DNA of 7,546 bases from JASHVB01 sp049522565 (GCA_049522565.1 JBEKNT010000394.1:1-7546); one strand, 5' to 3'. Shown: positions 1 to 7,107, counted from the stretch's first letter. A program made the numbers and translations. The notes: a model not told the origin generated them from the letters alone.

Positions 1-983
1 TCGATCGTGTCGAACAGCGGTTTGAGGTCGGCGTACATCTCAACTTCCACATGCGCGCCGCGCGCCGCCAGCAGCGGCAGGTAGCGCGCGAACTGGATCA
101 TGTCGCCGCGCCCCTGCTCGGGAAACACCAGCACGCGCTGCCCGGCAACATGATTGAGATCCAGCACCGCCGCCCCCTCGCGTGGCGGATCATGCTCCGG
201 GACCAGGAAGCGGCACTCGTATTTGCGCCAGCCTTCGGCGTAGTCGCCAAGCATCAGCAGCGTGAGGCTTGCATTCCACTGGATCCGCGGCGCATCCGCA
301 ATCGAGGCCGGCGCACCGCGGCACACCGCAAGCGCCTCGTCATAGCGGGACAGCCGGATAAACGCCTCTGACAGATTGTTGTGCAGGTCGATCAGCCGGC
401 TTGCATCGATGTCGGCGCCGGCGAACGCGAAGGCGGCGCGAAATTGCTCGACCGCCTCCTCCAGCCGATCGAGCGCCACCAGCGCCCGCCCTAGATTGTA
501 CAAGGACGGCGGCGCGTTGGGGAGAACCGCCAGCGCCTGGCGGAAACAATCCATCGCCTCGGCGTGCCGCAAGGCGCCGGACAGCGCGTTGCCAAGATTG
601 TTCAGCGCGTCGACATCGCCGGGGCGTAAGGCCAACGAGCGGCGGAAGGCAGTTTCCGCTTCGTCCCAGCGCTGCAGCGCCAGCAGCGCGTTGCCGATAT
701 GGAACTGCAGTTGCGCCTGGTCCGGCTGTTCCTTCTCCGCGCGCCGCAGATACTCCAGCGCCTCCTCTGGCCGCTGCTGCTCGAGATGCACCACGCCGCG
801 CAGGTGCAGCGCATCGAAATGCCGCGGCTGCCGCAGGAGAATCGCGTCGCAGGCGACCGCCGCCGCCGCATAGTCACGCGCCCGATAATGCCGCGCCGCC
901 AATTCGATGCCGGAATCGTCAACGTCCGACAGGCGTTTGCCGGTGGCGTCGGTGCGAAATTCGGTGGAGAGCCGGTACAGCAT
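1..983 (-). CDS. TPR-repeat protein with glycosyltransferase-like C-terminal region (3' end beyond window)
   Basis: An open frame runs from the ATG at 983 to the window edge, giving 327 residues without a stop. About six TPR units are visible (roughly residues 27-56, 57-89, 90-123, 124-157, 158-190 and 193-227), with typical patterns such as ALNNLGNAL and SLYNLGRALVALDRLEEAV. After them come a W-N-A-S-L-x-L-L-x-L-G-D-Y-x-E-G-W linker (236-252) and the motif EQGRGDMIQFARYLPLL (289-305). In known TPR proteins this order leads into a GT-B domain related to glycosyltransferase family 9, which lies mostly outside the window. Such proteins are usually soluble and tied to glycan or protein glycosylation, but the substrate here cannot be told. 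The start lies 13 bases after the stop of the TPP-enzyme gene, so the two are probably cotranscribed. The ribosome site is weak (only GAG about 12 nt upstream), which suggests translation coupled to the upstream gene. Confidence 0.85.
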   Translation of the reverse strand, partial: MLYRLSTEFRTDATGKRLSDVDDSGIELAARHYRARDYAAAAVACDAILLRQPRHFDALHLRGVVHLEQQRPEEALEYLRRAEKEQPDQAQLQFHIGNALLALQRWDEAETAFRRSLALRPGDVDALNNLGNALSGALRHAEAMDCFRQALAVLPNAPPSLYNLGRALVALDRLEEAVEQFRAAFAFAGADIDASRLIDLHNNLSEAFIRLSRYDEALAVCRGAPASIADAPRIQWNASLTLLMLGDYAEGWRKYECRFLVPEHDPPREGAAVLDLNHVAGQRVLVFPEQGRGDMIQFARYLPLLAARGAHVEVEMYADLKPLFDTI

Positions 984-996
984 GCAACCGCGGCGC

Positions 997-2775
997 TCAG
1001 CCGCGTGGCTTGCCTGCGCTTGCACCCGCCCGCGCCGGCTTCGGACGCGCCGGCGCCGACGCCCGCTTCGGCTTCGCCGCGGGCTTCGGTGGTGTCTTCC
1101 CGGCGCGCAACTGAGCGATCGTCTGCCGCGTGGTGATCTGGTCCGGATTCACCCGCAGCTCGATGATTGCCGGACGGCCGCTCTCCACCGCGCGGCGAAA
1201 CGCCGGGGCGAAGTCGCCGGTCTCGCTCACCACTTCGCCGTGGCCGCCGAACGCCTCGATGTATTTCGCGAAATCGGGGTTGGTCAGCGCGGTACCGGAT
1301 ACGCGCCACGGATAGGTGCGTTCCTGATGCATGCGGATCGTGCCGTACATCTGGTTGTTGAACACCAGCACGATCGGCGCGACGCCATGATGAAACGCGG
1401 TGGCGATCTCCTGCCCCGTCATCAGGAACCCGCCGTCGCCGACCAGGCTGACGACCATGCGCTCCGGGAAGGCGATCTTGGCGCCCACCGCCGCCGGCAC
1501 GCTGTAACCCATCGCACCGTTGGTCGGTCCGATATAGCGCTGTGCATCACGGAAGTTGATAAAGCGCGTCGCCCAACCGGCGAAGTTGCCGGCGTCGGTG
1601 GTGACGATCGCATCCGGCCCGAGCAACGCCTCGAACTCGTGCATCACCGTGCCCAGGTTGAGCATGCCTTCATAGTTCGCCACCGCGCGTTGCGCCTCGC
1701 GCAGCGAACGCAATTCCCGCGTCCATTGTGTCCAGTTCGCCTGCACCGGCTCCATCGCCGCCACGGCCTCGGCGAATCGGTTCAGGTCAGCAACGATGCC
1801 GAGCGCCGGACGGAACACGCGGCCGATTTCTCCCCCGTCGGGATGCACCTGCACGATCGGCACGCTGCCGGCCATGTCGAGCAAGGTGTAGCCCTGGGTG
1901 GCAGCGTCGCCGAGCCGGCTGCCGATCGCCAGGATCAGGTCCGCTTCCTTGACCTTGCCGATCAGGCCTGGATCGGAACCCACGCCGAGATCGCCGGCGA
2001 AATTGTCCGCCGTCCCGTCATACAGCGCCTGGCGGCGGAAGCCGACGGTCACCGGAATGTCGTTGCCGCGCAGGAAATCGTGGATCGCGGCGCGGCCGGC
2101 TTCCGTCCAGCAGGATCCGCCGAGCACCGCTACCGGGCGACGCGACCGCGCCAGCATCGCGCGCAATTGCAGCAGCGCCGCCGGATCGGGACACGCCGGA
2201 GCGAGCGCGATCCTCGGCAGGTCCGGCACTTCCGCCATGTCGCGCTGCATCTCCTCCGACAACGCGATCACCACGGGACCGGGTCGGCCGGACGTCGCGA
2301 CATCCACGGCATGCGCGACGATCTCCGGGATACGCCTGGCGTGGTCGATCTGCGTCACCCATTTGGCAACGGACGAAAACATCCGGCGGTAGTCGATCTC
2401 CTGGAACGCGTCGCGGCCGGAATCCGCATGCGGGATCTGACCGATGAACAACAACATCGGCGTCGAATCCTGCATGGCGATGTGGACGCCGATGGCGCCG
2501 TGGCATGCACCGGGACCGCGGGTGACGAAGGCCGCCGCCGGCCGGCCGGTGAGCTTGCCGTATGCCTCGGCCATGTTCACCGCGCCCGCCTCGAACCGGC
2601 AGGTGACCAGCTTCAGCTTCTGCCGCACGTCATAGAGGCCATCGAGCGTGTCGAGAAAACTCTCGCCCGGCACTTCGAATACGTGGTCGATGCCCTGCGC
2701 CACCAGCGCGTCCGCCAGGATGCGTCCCCCCATCCTCGGCGTGATCCGCGCCTTGCGCGCCTGTGCCAACTCCAT
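997..2775 (-). CDS. Thiamine-pyrophosphate-dependent enzyme, acetolactate-synthase large-subunit-like
   Basis: A 592-residue cytosolic TPP enzyme with the usual three domains. The N-terminal PYR domain (about 12-175) has the conserved glutamate E62 in FEAGAVNMAEAYGK, which activates the cofactor, and the TRGPGACHGAIGVHIA stretch. The central domain is about 195-345. The C-terminal PP domain (about 375-555) has the ThDP/Mg motif from GDGG (446-449) to NN (473-474). The family includes acetolactate synthase, glyoxylate carboligase and benzoylformate decarboxylase. This looks like an uncharacterised ALS-like branch rather than biosynthetic IlvB: no ilvN regulatory-subunit gene is adjacent, and the true substrate is unknown. 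Residues 560-592 form a Pro/Ala/Lys/Arg-rich tail unlike the folded domain. I chose the ATG at 2775 because GGGAGG sits 5 nt upstream. In-frame TTG (2808) and ATG (2802) would add 11 or 9 residues but lack a ribosome site. The TPR gene follows after 13 bases. Confidence 0.9.
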   Translation of the reverse strand: MELAQARKARITPRMGGRILADALVAQGIDHVFEVPGESFLDTLDGLYDVRQKLKLVTCRFEAGAVNMAEAYGKLTGRPAAAFVTRGPGACHGAIGVHIAMQDSTPMLLFIGQIPHADSGRDAFQEIDYRRMFSSVAKWVTQIDHARRIPEIVAHAVDVATSGRPGPVVIALSEEMQRDMAEVPDLPRIALAPACPDPAALLQLRAMLARSRRPVAVLGGSCWTEAGRAAIHDFLRGNDIPVTVGFRRQALYDGTADNFAGDLGVGSDPGLIGKVKEADLILAIGSRLGDAATQGYTLLDMAGSVPIVQVHPDGGEIGRVFRPALGIVADLNRFAEAVAAMEPVQANWTQWTRELRSLREAQRAVANYEGMLNLGTVMHEFEALLGPDAIVTTDAGNFAGWATRFINFRDAQRYIGPTNGAMGYSVPAAVGAKIAFPERMVVSLVGDGGFLMTGQEIATAFHHGVAPIVLVFNNQMYGTIRMHQERTYPWRVSGTALTNPDFAKYIEAFGGHGEVVSETGDFAPAFRRAVESGRPAIIELRVNPDQITTRQTIAQLRAGKTPPKPAAKPKRASAPARPKPARAGASAGKPRG

Positions 2776-2780
2776 CCATG

Positions 2781-2786
2781 CCTCCC
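2781..2786 (-). promoter_or_regulatory. Shine-Dalgarno site deciding the start of the TPP enzyme
   Basis: The minus strand reads GGGAGG here, 5 nt before the ATG at 2775. Nothing comparable precedes the in-frame TTG at 2808 or ATG at 2802. The protein beginning MELAQARKARITPRMGGRIL has the N-terminal length expected for the PYR domain, which also favours the shorter form. Confidence 0.65.
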
Positions 2787-2989
2787 GCTCGGGCGTTTGC
2801 ATGCACAATAGGCAGGCGCCGCCGATCCGTCACCTGCCGCCACGTCGCTATCGGCCCGACGGGGCACTTGGCACGTCGGATGCATACCATCTGCAACGAT
2901 GATGTAATCGGAGTCGCGGAAAATGTCGCCGAATGTCTTTCGCGGTTGTGAGGGCGATGTCACGGATCGGTGTCAATCCGCCACAAACC

Positions 2990-3015
2990 GGCCATATGCG
3001 CTGCGCATTTCGGCC
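2990..3015. promoter_or_regulatory. Palindrome in divergent intergenic region, possible operator
   Basis: In the 291-bp gap between the divergent TPP-enzyme and small-protein genes, ATGCGC and GCGCAT face each other around one T (2996-3008). They are flanked by GGCC on both sides (2990-2993 and 3012-3015). The palindrome ends about 50 bp before the ATG at 3067, a plausible place for a repressor or activator site. I found no convincing -35/-10 pair on either strand. A short palindrome can arise by chance in GC-rich DNA, so this is a weak call. The rest of the gap shows nothing I can name. Confidence 0.25.
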
Positions 3016-3066
3016 TTGGGCAGCACCGGAGACTAGTGGCATCGACGAGGGCGAACGGAGGCTTGC

Positions 3067-3342
3067 ATGCTACGGAACCTGAGCTGGGAAACGACCGATA
3101 ACCTGGCCCGCAGCCAGTTCCAGATCTACCGCGCGTTGGGCGATGCGATGGGCATCGGCGAGGATGATCGCCGCCGGGTGCTGTTGTTGAACCAGCAGGA
3201 ATGGACCGACTGGGCCGACTTCCTGAACGAAGGACCTTTGCCGGCCGAGCCGCCACTGCCGGTGATGCTGCAACGTCTGGGCAGTGCCAGCCATCGCCTG
3301 GCGGTGCTGGCCGAGCGGCAAGGCGCGAGCACCCGCGCCTGA
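3067..3342 (+). CDS. Small alpha-helical protein of unknown function, possibly HTH-like
   Basis: This 91-residue protein is preceded by a good ribosome site (GGAGG at 3057-3061, 5 nt before the ATG). No signal peptide or membrane segment is visible. It looks mainly helical: helix about 12-29 (LARSQFQIYRALGDAMGI), then GEDDRRRVLLL (31-41), NQQEWTDWADFL (42-53), a Pro-rich linker PLPAEPPLP (57-65), and a last helix around 66-86. The order 'short helix, polar turn, W-containing helix, linker, long helix' loosely recalls the Xre-like HTH segment of MbcA/ParS/Xre antitoxins. The match is by eye only, and no RES-type toxin gene is next to it. It probably forms a unit with the RAM-domain gene 49 bp downstream and is divergent from the TPP enzyme. 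The coding frame is credible from the ribosome site and codon pattern; the function is unknown. Confidence 0.7.
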   Translation: MLRNLSWETTDNLARSQFQIYRALGDAMGIGEDDRRRVLLLNQQEWTDWADFLNEGPLPAEPPLPVMLQRLGSASHRLAVLAERQGASTRA

Positions 3343-3391
3343 CCGGCAGATTCCGTGCTACGCTGCGCCGCCAGGGAACAGGAGGCGGCGC

Positions 3392-3646
3392 ATGCGAGCG
3401 ATCTTCGTGATGATCAAATGCGAGATGGGGCAAGCATACAAGGTCGCACGCGAGGCGGCCGATTCGATCGAGCAGATGTCGGAGTTGTTCTCGACGTCGG
3501 GTCAGTATGACCTGCTGGGTAAATTCTACCTGGATCCGGAGCAAGACATCGGGCTGTTCGTGACCGAGAAGATCCAGACATTGGCGGGGGTGAAGGACAC
3601 CTACACGCTGATCACGTTCAACGCATTCAGCGCGGGCGGCCGGTAG
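3392..3646 (+). CDS. Stand-alone Lrp/AsnC ligand-binding (RAM) domain protein
   Basis: An 84-residue protein matching the effector-binding half of Lrp/AsnC regulators and lacking their N-terminal helix-turn-helix. The fold order is visible: strand MRAIFVMIKCEMG (1-13), helix YKVAREAADSIEQM (16-29), strand EQMSELFSTSGQYDLLGKFYL (27-47) with the typical S-G-x-Y-D-L-L core, helix around 52-64, and the last strand VKDTYTLITFNAF (67-79). Stand-alone RAM proteins form ring-like oligomers that bind amino acids or other small ligands and may modulate partner Lrp proteins or enzymes. The ligand here is unknown. The ATG at 3392 is chosen over an upstream in-frame ATG at 3284 because GGAGG (3381-3385) lies 6 nt before it and homologous domains begin at MRxIFVM. 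The upstream extension would also overlap the preceding gene. It is the last gene before the palindromic intergenic region. Confidence 0.9.
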   Translation: MRAIFVMIKCEMGQAYKVAREAADSIEQMSELFSTSGQYDLLGKFYLDPEQDIGLFVTEKIQTLAGVKDTYTLITFNAFSAGGR

Positions 3647-3651
3647 CGGCG

Positions 3652-3761
3652 GACCAATACTGTCATTGCCAGGAGCCAACCGACGCGGCAATCCCCCCTC
3701 GGATGCGCACCCAGATGGGGATTGCCGCGTCGGTTGGCTCCTGGCAATGACAGTATTGGTC
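3652..3761. repeat. 45-bp perfect inverted repeat with 20-nt loop (REP/MITE-like palindrome)
   Basis: Bases 3652-3696 and 3717-3761 are exact reverse complements over 45 bp, separated by a 20-nt spacer (3697-3716). The arm contains the core TGTCATTGCCAGGAGCCAAC followed by CGACGCGGCAATCCCC. This recalls the dispersed 'TCATTGC...GCAATCC' repeats of many proteobacterial genomes, so the structure can be read as two such units head to head. It fills most of the gap between convergent genes (stop at 3646 on plus, stop at 3859 on minus). As RNA it would fold into a very stable hairpin from either strand and could end or protect both transcripts. No transposase is nearby, and I could not see a convincing target-site duplication at its edges. 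Confidence 0.9.
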
Positions 3762-3830
3762 GGTGGCGCGAGCGACAGGCCCGTGAGGTGCAGCGTGCCG
3801 ACCCGATCACCCTCGTCGCTTCGCGCCTCG

Positions 3831-3855
3831 ACCTCTCCCGCTTCGCGGGAGAGGT
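3831..3855 (-). terminator. Perfect 11-bp hairpin after the molybdopterin-subunit stop codon
   Basis: ACCTCTCCCGC (3831-3841) pairs with GCGGGAGAGGT (3845-3855) around a 3-nt loop. It lies 3 nt past the TAG of the minus-strand molybdopterin subunit, where a 3' end signal is expected. There is no U-tract on either side, so it may be a REP-like mRNA-stabilising hairpin rather than a classic intrinsic terminator. Confidence 0.55.
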
Positions 3856-3858
3856 TCC

Positions 3859-6180
3859 CTATGCCCGCGCCGCCTGGATCGCCTCCCAGACACGCCCCGG
3901 CGTCGCCGGCATGTCGAAATGCCGGATTCCCAGCGGCGCCAGTGCGTCGTTCACCGCGTTCATCGCCGCGGCCAGTGCGCCGACCGTGCCGGCCTCGCCG
4001 ACCCCCTTGGCACCGAGCGGATTGACCTTCGTCGGCACCTCGCGCGTCACCATCTGGAAGTTCGGCAGATCGTCCGCCCGCGGCATCTGGTAATCCATGA
4101 AAGATGCCGTCAGCATCTGCCCGGTTTCGCGATCGTACACGATCTGCTCGCCCAGCGCCTGGCCGACGCCCTGCGCCACGCCACCATGCGTCTGGCCGGC
4201 AACCAGCAGTGGGTTCAATACCCGGCCGAGTTCCTCCACCGCGCTGTAGCGCACGATCTCGGTCACGCCGGTATCGGGGTCGATCTCCACCTCGCAGATA
4301 TGCGTGCCGTTGGGGAACGTCACCGCGGTGGCGGCGAACTCGCCGTTCTCCACCAGGCCGCCCTCCTCGCCCGGCGGAATATGCGCCGGGTCGTACGCGG
4401 CACGCGCCACCGCGGCGAGATCGACCGAACGATCGGTTCCCGCAATACTGAACCGACCGGCCTCGAACGTCACGTCCACCACCGCCGCTTCCAGCAACTC
4501 CGCCGCGATGCGCTTGGCCTTCTCGATGACCGCGTCGACCGCCAGCATCACCGCCGAGCCGCCGATGCACAACGCACCCGACCCGCCATTGCCCTTGCCG
4601 TACGGCAACTGGTCGGTGTCGCCTTGTTCGTAGCGCACGTTGTCCAGCGGCACACCGAAACGTTCGGCGACGATCTGGCAGAATGCCGTCTCCAGCCCCT
4701 GCCCCACCGACACCGAGCCCGACCGCAGGAACAGCGTGCCATCCGCCGCCAGGCGCAGCGTGGACATGTCCTTCGCCGGACGCAGGAATGGTCCGCCGGC
4801 GACCTCGATGCAATTGCACAAGCCGATGCCGCGCAGCTTGCCGCGCTGCTTCGCCGCTTCACGGCGCGACGGGAAACTGTCGAGTTCGGCCAGCCCCGCG
4901 GCGGTCTGCATGTTGCCTTCGAACTCGCCGCAATCGTAGGTGAAGGTGAGCGCGGTCTTGTACGGCATCGCCTCCGGCGGGATCAGGTTGCGCCGGCGCA
5001 GTTCGTACGGCGCGATGCCAAGCTCGCGCGCGGCGACATCGATCAGGCGCTCGATCGTGTAGGTCGCCTCCGGCCGGCCGGCGCCGCGATACGCCGCGGT
5101 CGGCACGGTATGCGTCATGATGCCGCAGGATTCCGCGTGCATCGTCGGAATGTCATAGACGCCGGCGGTGCCACCGATATTGCCGACCGGCCAACCCGAA
5201 CGGCCGGACACATAGGCGCCAAGGTTCACGTCCCAGCGCAGCTTCAGCGCGGTGAATTTGCCCGCCGCATCCAGCGCCAGTTCCGCGGTGATGCGCATCT
5301 CGCGCGCTTGCTCGTCGGTGAGCAATCCCTCGGTGCGGTCGGAGATCCAACGTACGGGGCGATTGAACTTGCGCGCCGCCCAGCAGACCAGGGCGTATTC
5401 CTGCTGCACACCGGACTTCATGCCGAACGAGCCGCCGACATCGCCGACCAGAACCTGGATCTCCTTGGGCTCCAGCTTGAAGTTGTTCTGCGCCAATCCG
5501 TTGCGCAGCGGGTACGGCGACTGGATCGAGGGATGCAACACGAGTCGGCCATCCGCGCCAATCTCCGCCCAGGCGCCGCGCGGCTCCATCGAGTTGGCGG
5601 TGACGCGCGAGACGGTGAATTGCAGTCGCGTCACATGCGCGGCGTCGCGCAGCGCTTGCTCGGTGCGTTCGGCGTCGCCGCGCTTCCACAGGAAGCCGAT
5701 ATTGTCCGGCACCTCGTCCCAAACGGCGGGGGCGCCGGGCTGCATGGCGGCAATCGCATCGGTCACTACCGGAAGTTCGCGATAATCCACCAGCACCGCG
5801 TCGGCGGCTTCCAGCGCGGCGTTGCGTGATTCCGCGACCACCAGCGCAACCGGCTCGCCGACGAAACGCACACGGTTGGAGGCGAGCAAGGTGCGGTCGG
5901 TTTTCGGCGCGGGGCCGCCATCCGGGCGGGGAAAGCCGATGCCGCCCGGGATCGGCCCGACATCCGTCAGGTCGGCATTGGTATAAATGCCGACGACACC
6001 GGGCATCGCGCGCGCGGCGGTCGCGTCCACGCCATCAAATGTCGCGTGCGCGTGCGGCGAGCGCACCAGCACGGCCACCAGCATGCCGTCGCGCTTGCCG
6101 TCGGCGGCGTAGTTGCCTTTGCCGGTCAGCAACCTCGCGTCCTCGCGCCGCACGATCGATTTCGCCTGCAATGTCGCCAT
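3859..6180 (-). CDS. Molybdopterin-binding subunit of a xanthine dehydrogenase/CO-dehydrogenase-family hydroxylase (form II CoxL-like)
   Basis: A 773-residue large subunit of the molybdenum hydroxylase family, full length for the group. These cytosolic enzymes insert water-derived oxygen into aldehydes, N-heterocycles or CO. The N-terminal alpha/beta hammerhead domain (about 17-130) is followed by the two Moco-binding regions. Visible motifs are GGSFGMK (249-255), AYRGAGR (363-369), SVGQGLET (491-498) and KGVGEAG (725-731) with the expected catalytic Glu729. AYRGAGR is the signature of form II CoxL-like proteins; form I CO dehydrogenase has AYRCSFR. CO is therefore not the assured substrate, and an aldehyde or heterocycle is equally possible. 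The FeS (small) and FAD (medium) subunit genes are not adjacent. The ATG at 6180 is preferred, with AAAGGA 8 nt upstream and the family-typical start MATLQAKSIVRREDARLL. The longer frame from 6273 would read through the hairpin and into the permease. It is last in the transporter operon and followed directly by a hairpin. Confidence 0.93.
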   Translation of the reverse strand: MATLQAKSIVRREDARLLTGKGNYAADGKRDGMLVAVLVRSPHAHATFDGVDATAARAMPGVVGIYTNADLTDVGPIPGGIGFPRPDGGPAPKTDRTLLASNRVRFVGEPVALVVAESRNAALEAADAVLVDYRELPVVTDAIAAMQPGAPAVWDEVPDNIGFLWKRGDAERTEQALRDAAHVTRLQFTVSRVTANSMEPRGAWAEIGADGRLVLHPSIQSPYPLRNGLAQNNFKLEPKEIQVLVGDVGGSFGMKSGVQQEYALVCWAARKFNRPVRWISDRTEGLLTDEQAREMRITAELALDAAGKFTALKLRWDVNLGAYVSGRSGWPVGNIGGTAGVYDIPTMHAESCGIMTHTVPTAAYRGAGRPEATYTIERLIDVAARELGIAPYELRRRNLIPPEAMPYKTALTFTYDCGEFEGNMQTAAGLAELDSFPSRREAAKQRGKLRGIGLCNCIEVAGGPFLRPAKDMSTLRLAADGTLFLRSGSVSVGQGLETAFCQIVAERFGVPLDNVRYEQGDTDQLPYGKGNGGSGALCIGGSAVMLAVDAVIEKAKRIAAELLEAAVVDVTFEAGRFSIAGTDRSVDLAAVARAAYDPAHIPPGEEGGLVENGEFAATAVTFPNGTHICEVEIDPDTGVTEIVRYSAVEELGRVLNPLLVAGQTHGGVAQGVGQALGEQIVYDRETGQMLTASFMDYQMPRADDLPNFQMVTREVPTKVNPLGAKGVGEAGTVGALAAAMNAVNDALAPLGIRHFDMPATPGRVWEAIQAARA

Positions 6181-6206
6181 GCCTATGGTCCTTTCCGTGA
6201 AGAATA

Positions 6207-6245
6207 TGAAGACTCCCCCTCCCCTTGTGGGAGGGGGAGTCTTCA
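6207..6245. repeat. 17-bp perfect hairpin between permease and molybdopterin-subunit genes
   Basis: TGAAGACTCCCCCTCCC (6207-6223) and its exact complement (6229-6245) flank a 5-nt loop. It occupies most of the 74-bp gap between the permease stop (6255) and the ATG at 6180, inside what looks like one transcript. No U-tract follows on the minus strand, where the bases are ATATTCTTC. It resembles the C-run/G-run hairpins scattered through GC-rich genomes. It could lower read-through or protect the 5' part of a processed mRNA. Confidence 0.75.
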
Positions 6246-6254
6246 AAATTGCCT

Positions 6255-7107
6255 TCAGCTCTGCATGCCCCAACGCCGTACCGTCCGCGCCTCGATGCTA
6301 CGGAAAATCACGTTCTCCACCAACAGCCCGATCAGGATGATCGTCAACAGCCCGGCGAACACTTCCGGAATGTCGAGTTCATTCTTGCTCTCGAAGATAT
6401 ACCAGCCCAGGCCACCCTTGCCGGAAGCGACGCCGAACACCAGTTCCGCCGCGATCAACGTGCGCCAGGCAAACGCCCAGCCGATCTTCAATCCCGCCAG
6501 GATCGATGGAAACGCCGCTCATCACCAGGCCGAAGCCCGACAAACCATAATTGCGCCCGACCATGCGCAAGGTGGGCGACACCGCGCGGAAGCCGGCATG
6601 CGTGTTCAGCGCCAGCGGCCATAACACCGAGTGCACCAGCACGAACACCAGGCTGCCGATGCCGAGCCCGAACCAGATCATCGCCAGCGGCAGCAAGGCG
6701 ATCGCCGGCAGCGGGCTGAACATCGCGGTGACCGTTTCGAGGAAGTCCGTGCCGATCCGCGTGGTGATCGCCAGCACGGTCAACAGTCCGGCCAGTACCA
6801 CGCCGGTGGTGAAGCCGATCGCCAATACCTGGATCGATGCCCAGGCCCGTTCCGGCAACACGCCGCTGACAACGCCACCCCACAGCGCCGCGACGGTGTC
6901 GGCGAACGTCGGCACCAGCAACTGATTGTCGAGATGCCGCCCATAGGCTTCCCACGCCAGCGCCAACAACACCAGCAGCACGGCCTTGCGCAGCCAGGCC
7001 TGGTTATACAGCCGCTCCCAAACCGTGAGTTCCTTCTGCACGATGCCGAACTGGTCGGCGCCGCGCACGTCGCGGACGATCTCCGGGCGCACAGCCAGAT
7101 CAGACAT
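6255..7107 (-). pseudogene. ABC transporter permease, NitT/TauT type, disrupted by a frameshift
   Basis: Inner-membrane permease of the nitrate/sulfonate/taurine importer family, split over two frames. Frame one starts at the ATG at 7107 (AGGAG 7 nt upstream, overlapping the ATPase stop by 8 nt) and is family-like up to RNYGLSGFGLVMS (residue 197, base 6517). It then runs out of register to a stop at 6379. The other frame resumes at about 6518-6513 with AAFPSILAGLKIGWAFAWRT and ends at the TGA at 6255-6257 after GMQS. Hydrophobic segments lie near 38-56, 89-113, 125-148 and 152-168, with two more in the second part. In the family's EAA loop (EAA-x3-G-x9-I-x-L-P), residue G188 is followed by nine residues ending at S197, and the I-x-L-P is missing. 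Adding four codons plus the two missing bases of GCGGCG gives a net loss of 14 nt and restores the frame, for about 288 residues. A sequencing or assembly error is possible. Confidence 0.85.

Noticed and set aside
602..1309. Minus-strand frame of 235 codons over the TPR gene and the end of the TPP-enzyme gene
   Set aside because: It is out of register with both real genes; the TPR frame from 983 has clear repeats in the same bases.
907..2811. Plus-strand open frame of 634 codons
   Set aside because: It is antisense to the TPP-enzyme gene, whose domain motifs are unmistakable. The product is a low-complexity His/Arg/Ala-rich string, as expected opposite a GC-rich gene.
2613..2963. Minus-strand frame with GTG start upstream of the TPP enzyme (begins MTSPSQPRKTFGDIFRDSDY)
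   Set aside because: The first 25 or so residues look protein-like, but there is no clear ribosome site, it overlaps the TPP enzyme out of frame, and its end is shadow sequence. I cannot rule out a short leader peptide or remnant.
3284..3391. 36-residue N-terminal extension of the RAM-domain protein
   Set aside because: It overlaps the preceding gene and the Shine-Dalgarno site, and its sequence is Arg/Pro-rich without a helix-turn-helix.
3652..3761. CRISPR repeat or Rho-independent terminator reading of the palindrome
   Set aside because: There is only one palindromic unit without spacers, and no U-tract follows either arm, so I list it as a repeat with possible terminator function.
2960..4819. 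Minus-strand open frame of 619 codons spanning the palindrome region
   Set aside because: It crosses the inverted repeat and both small plus-strand genes and overlaps the molybdopterin gene in another frame. The sequence is Arg/Gly-rich without a domain.
3919..5829. Plus-strand open frame of 636 codons
   Set aside because: It lies wholly opposite the molybdopterin subunit and shows no recognisable domain; a mirror frame caused by high GC.
6181..6273. 31-residue N-terminal extension of the molybdopterin subunit
   Set aside because: It would translate through the hairpin and the end of the permease. The ATG at 6180 has a ribosome site and the family-typical N-terminus.
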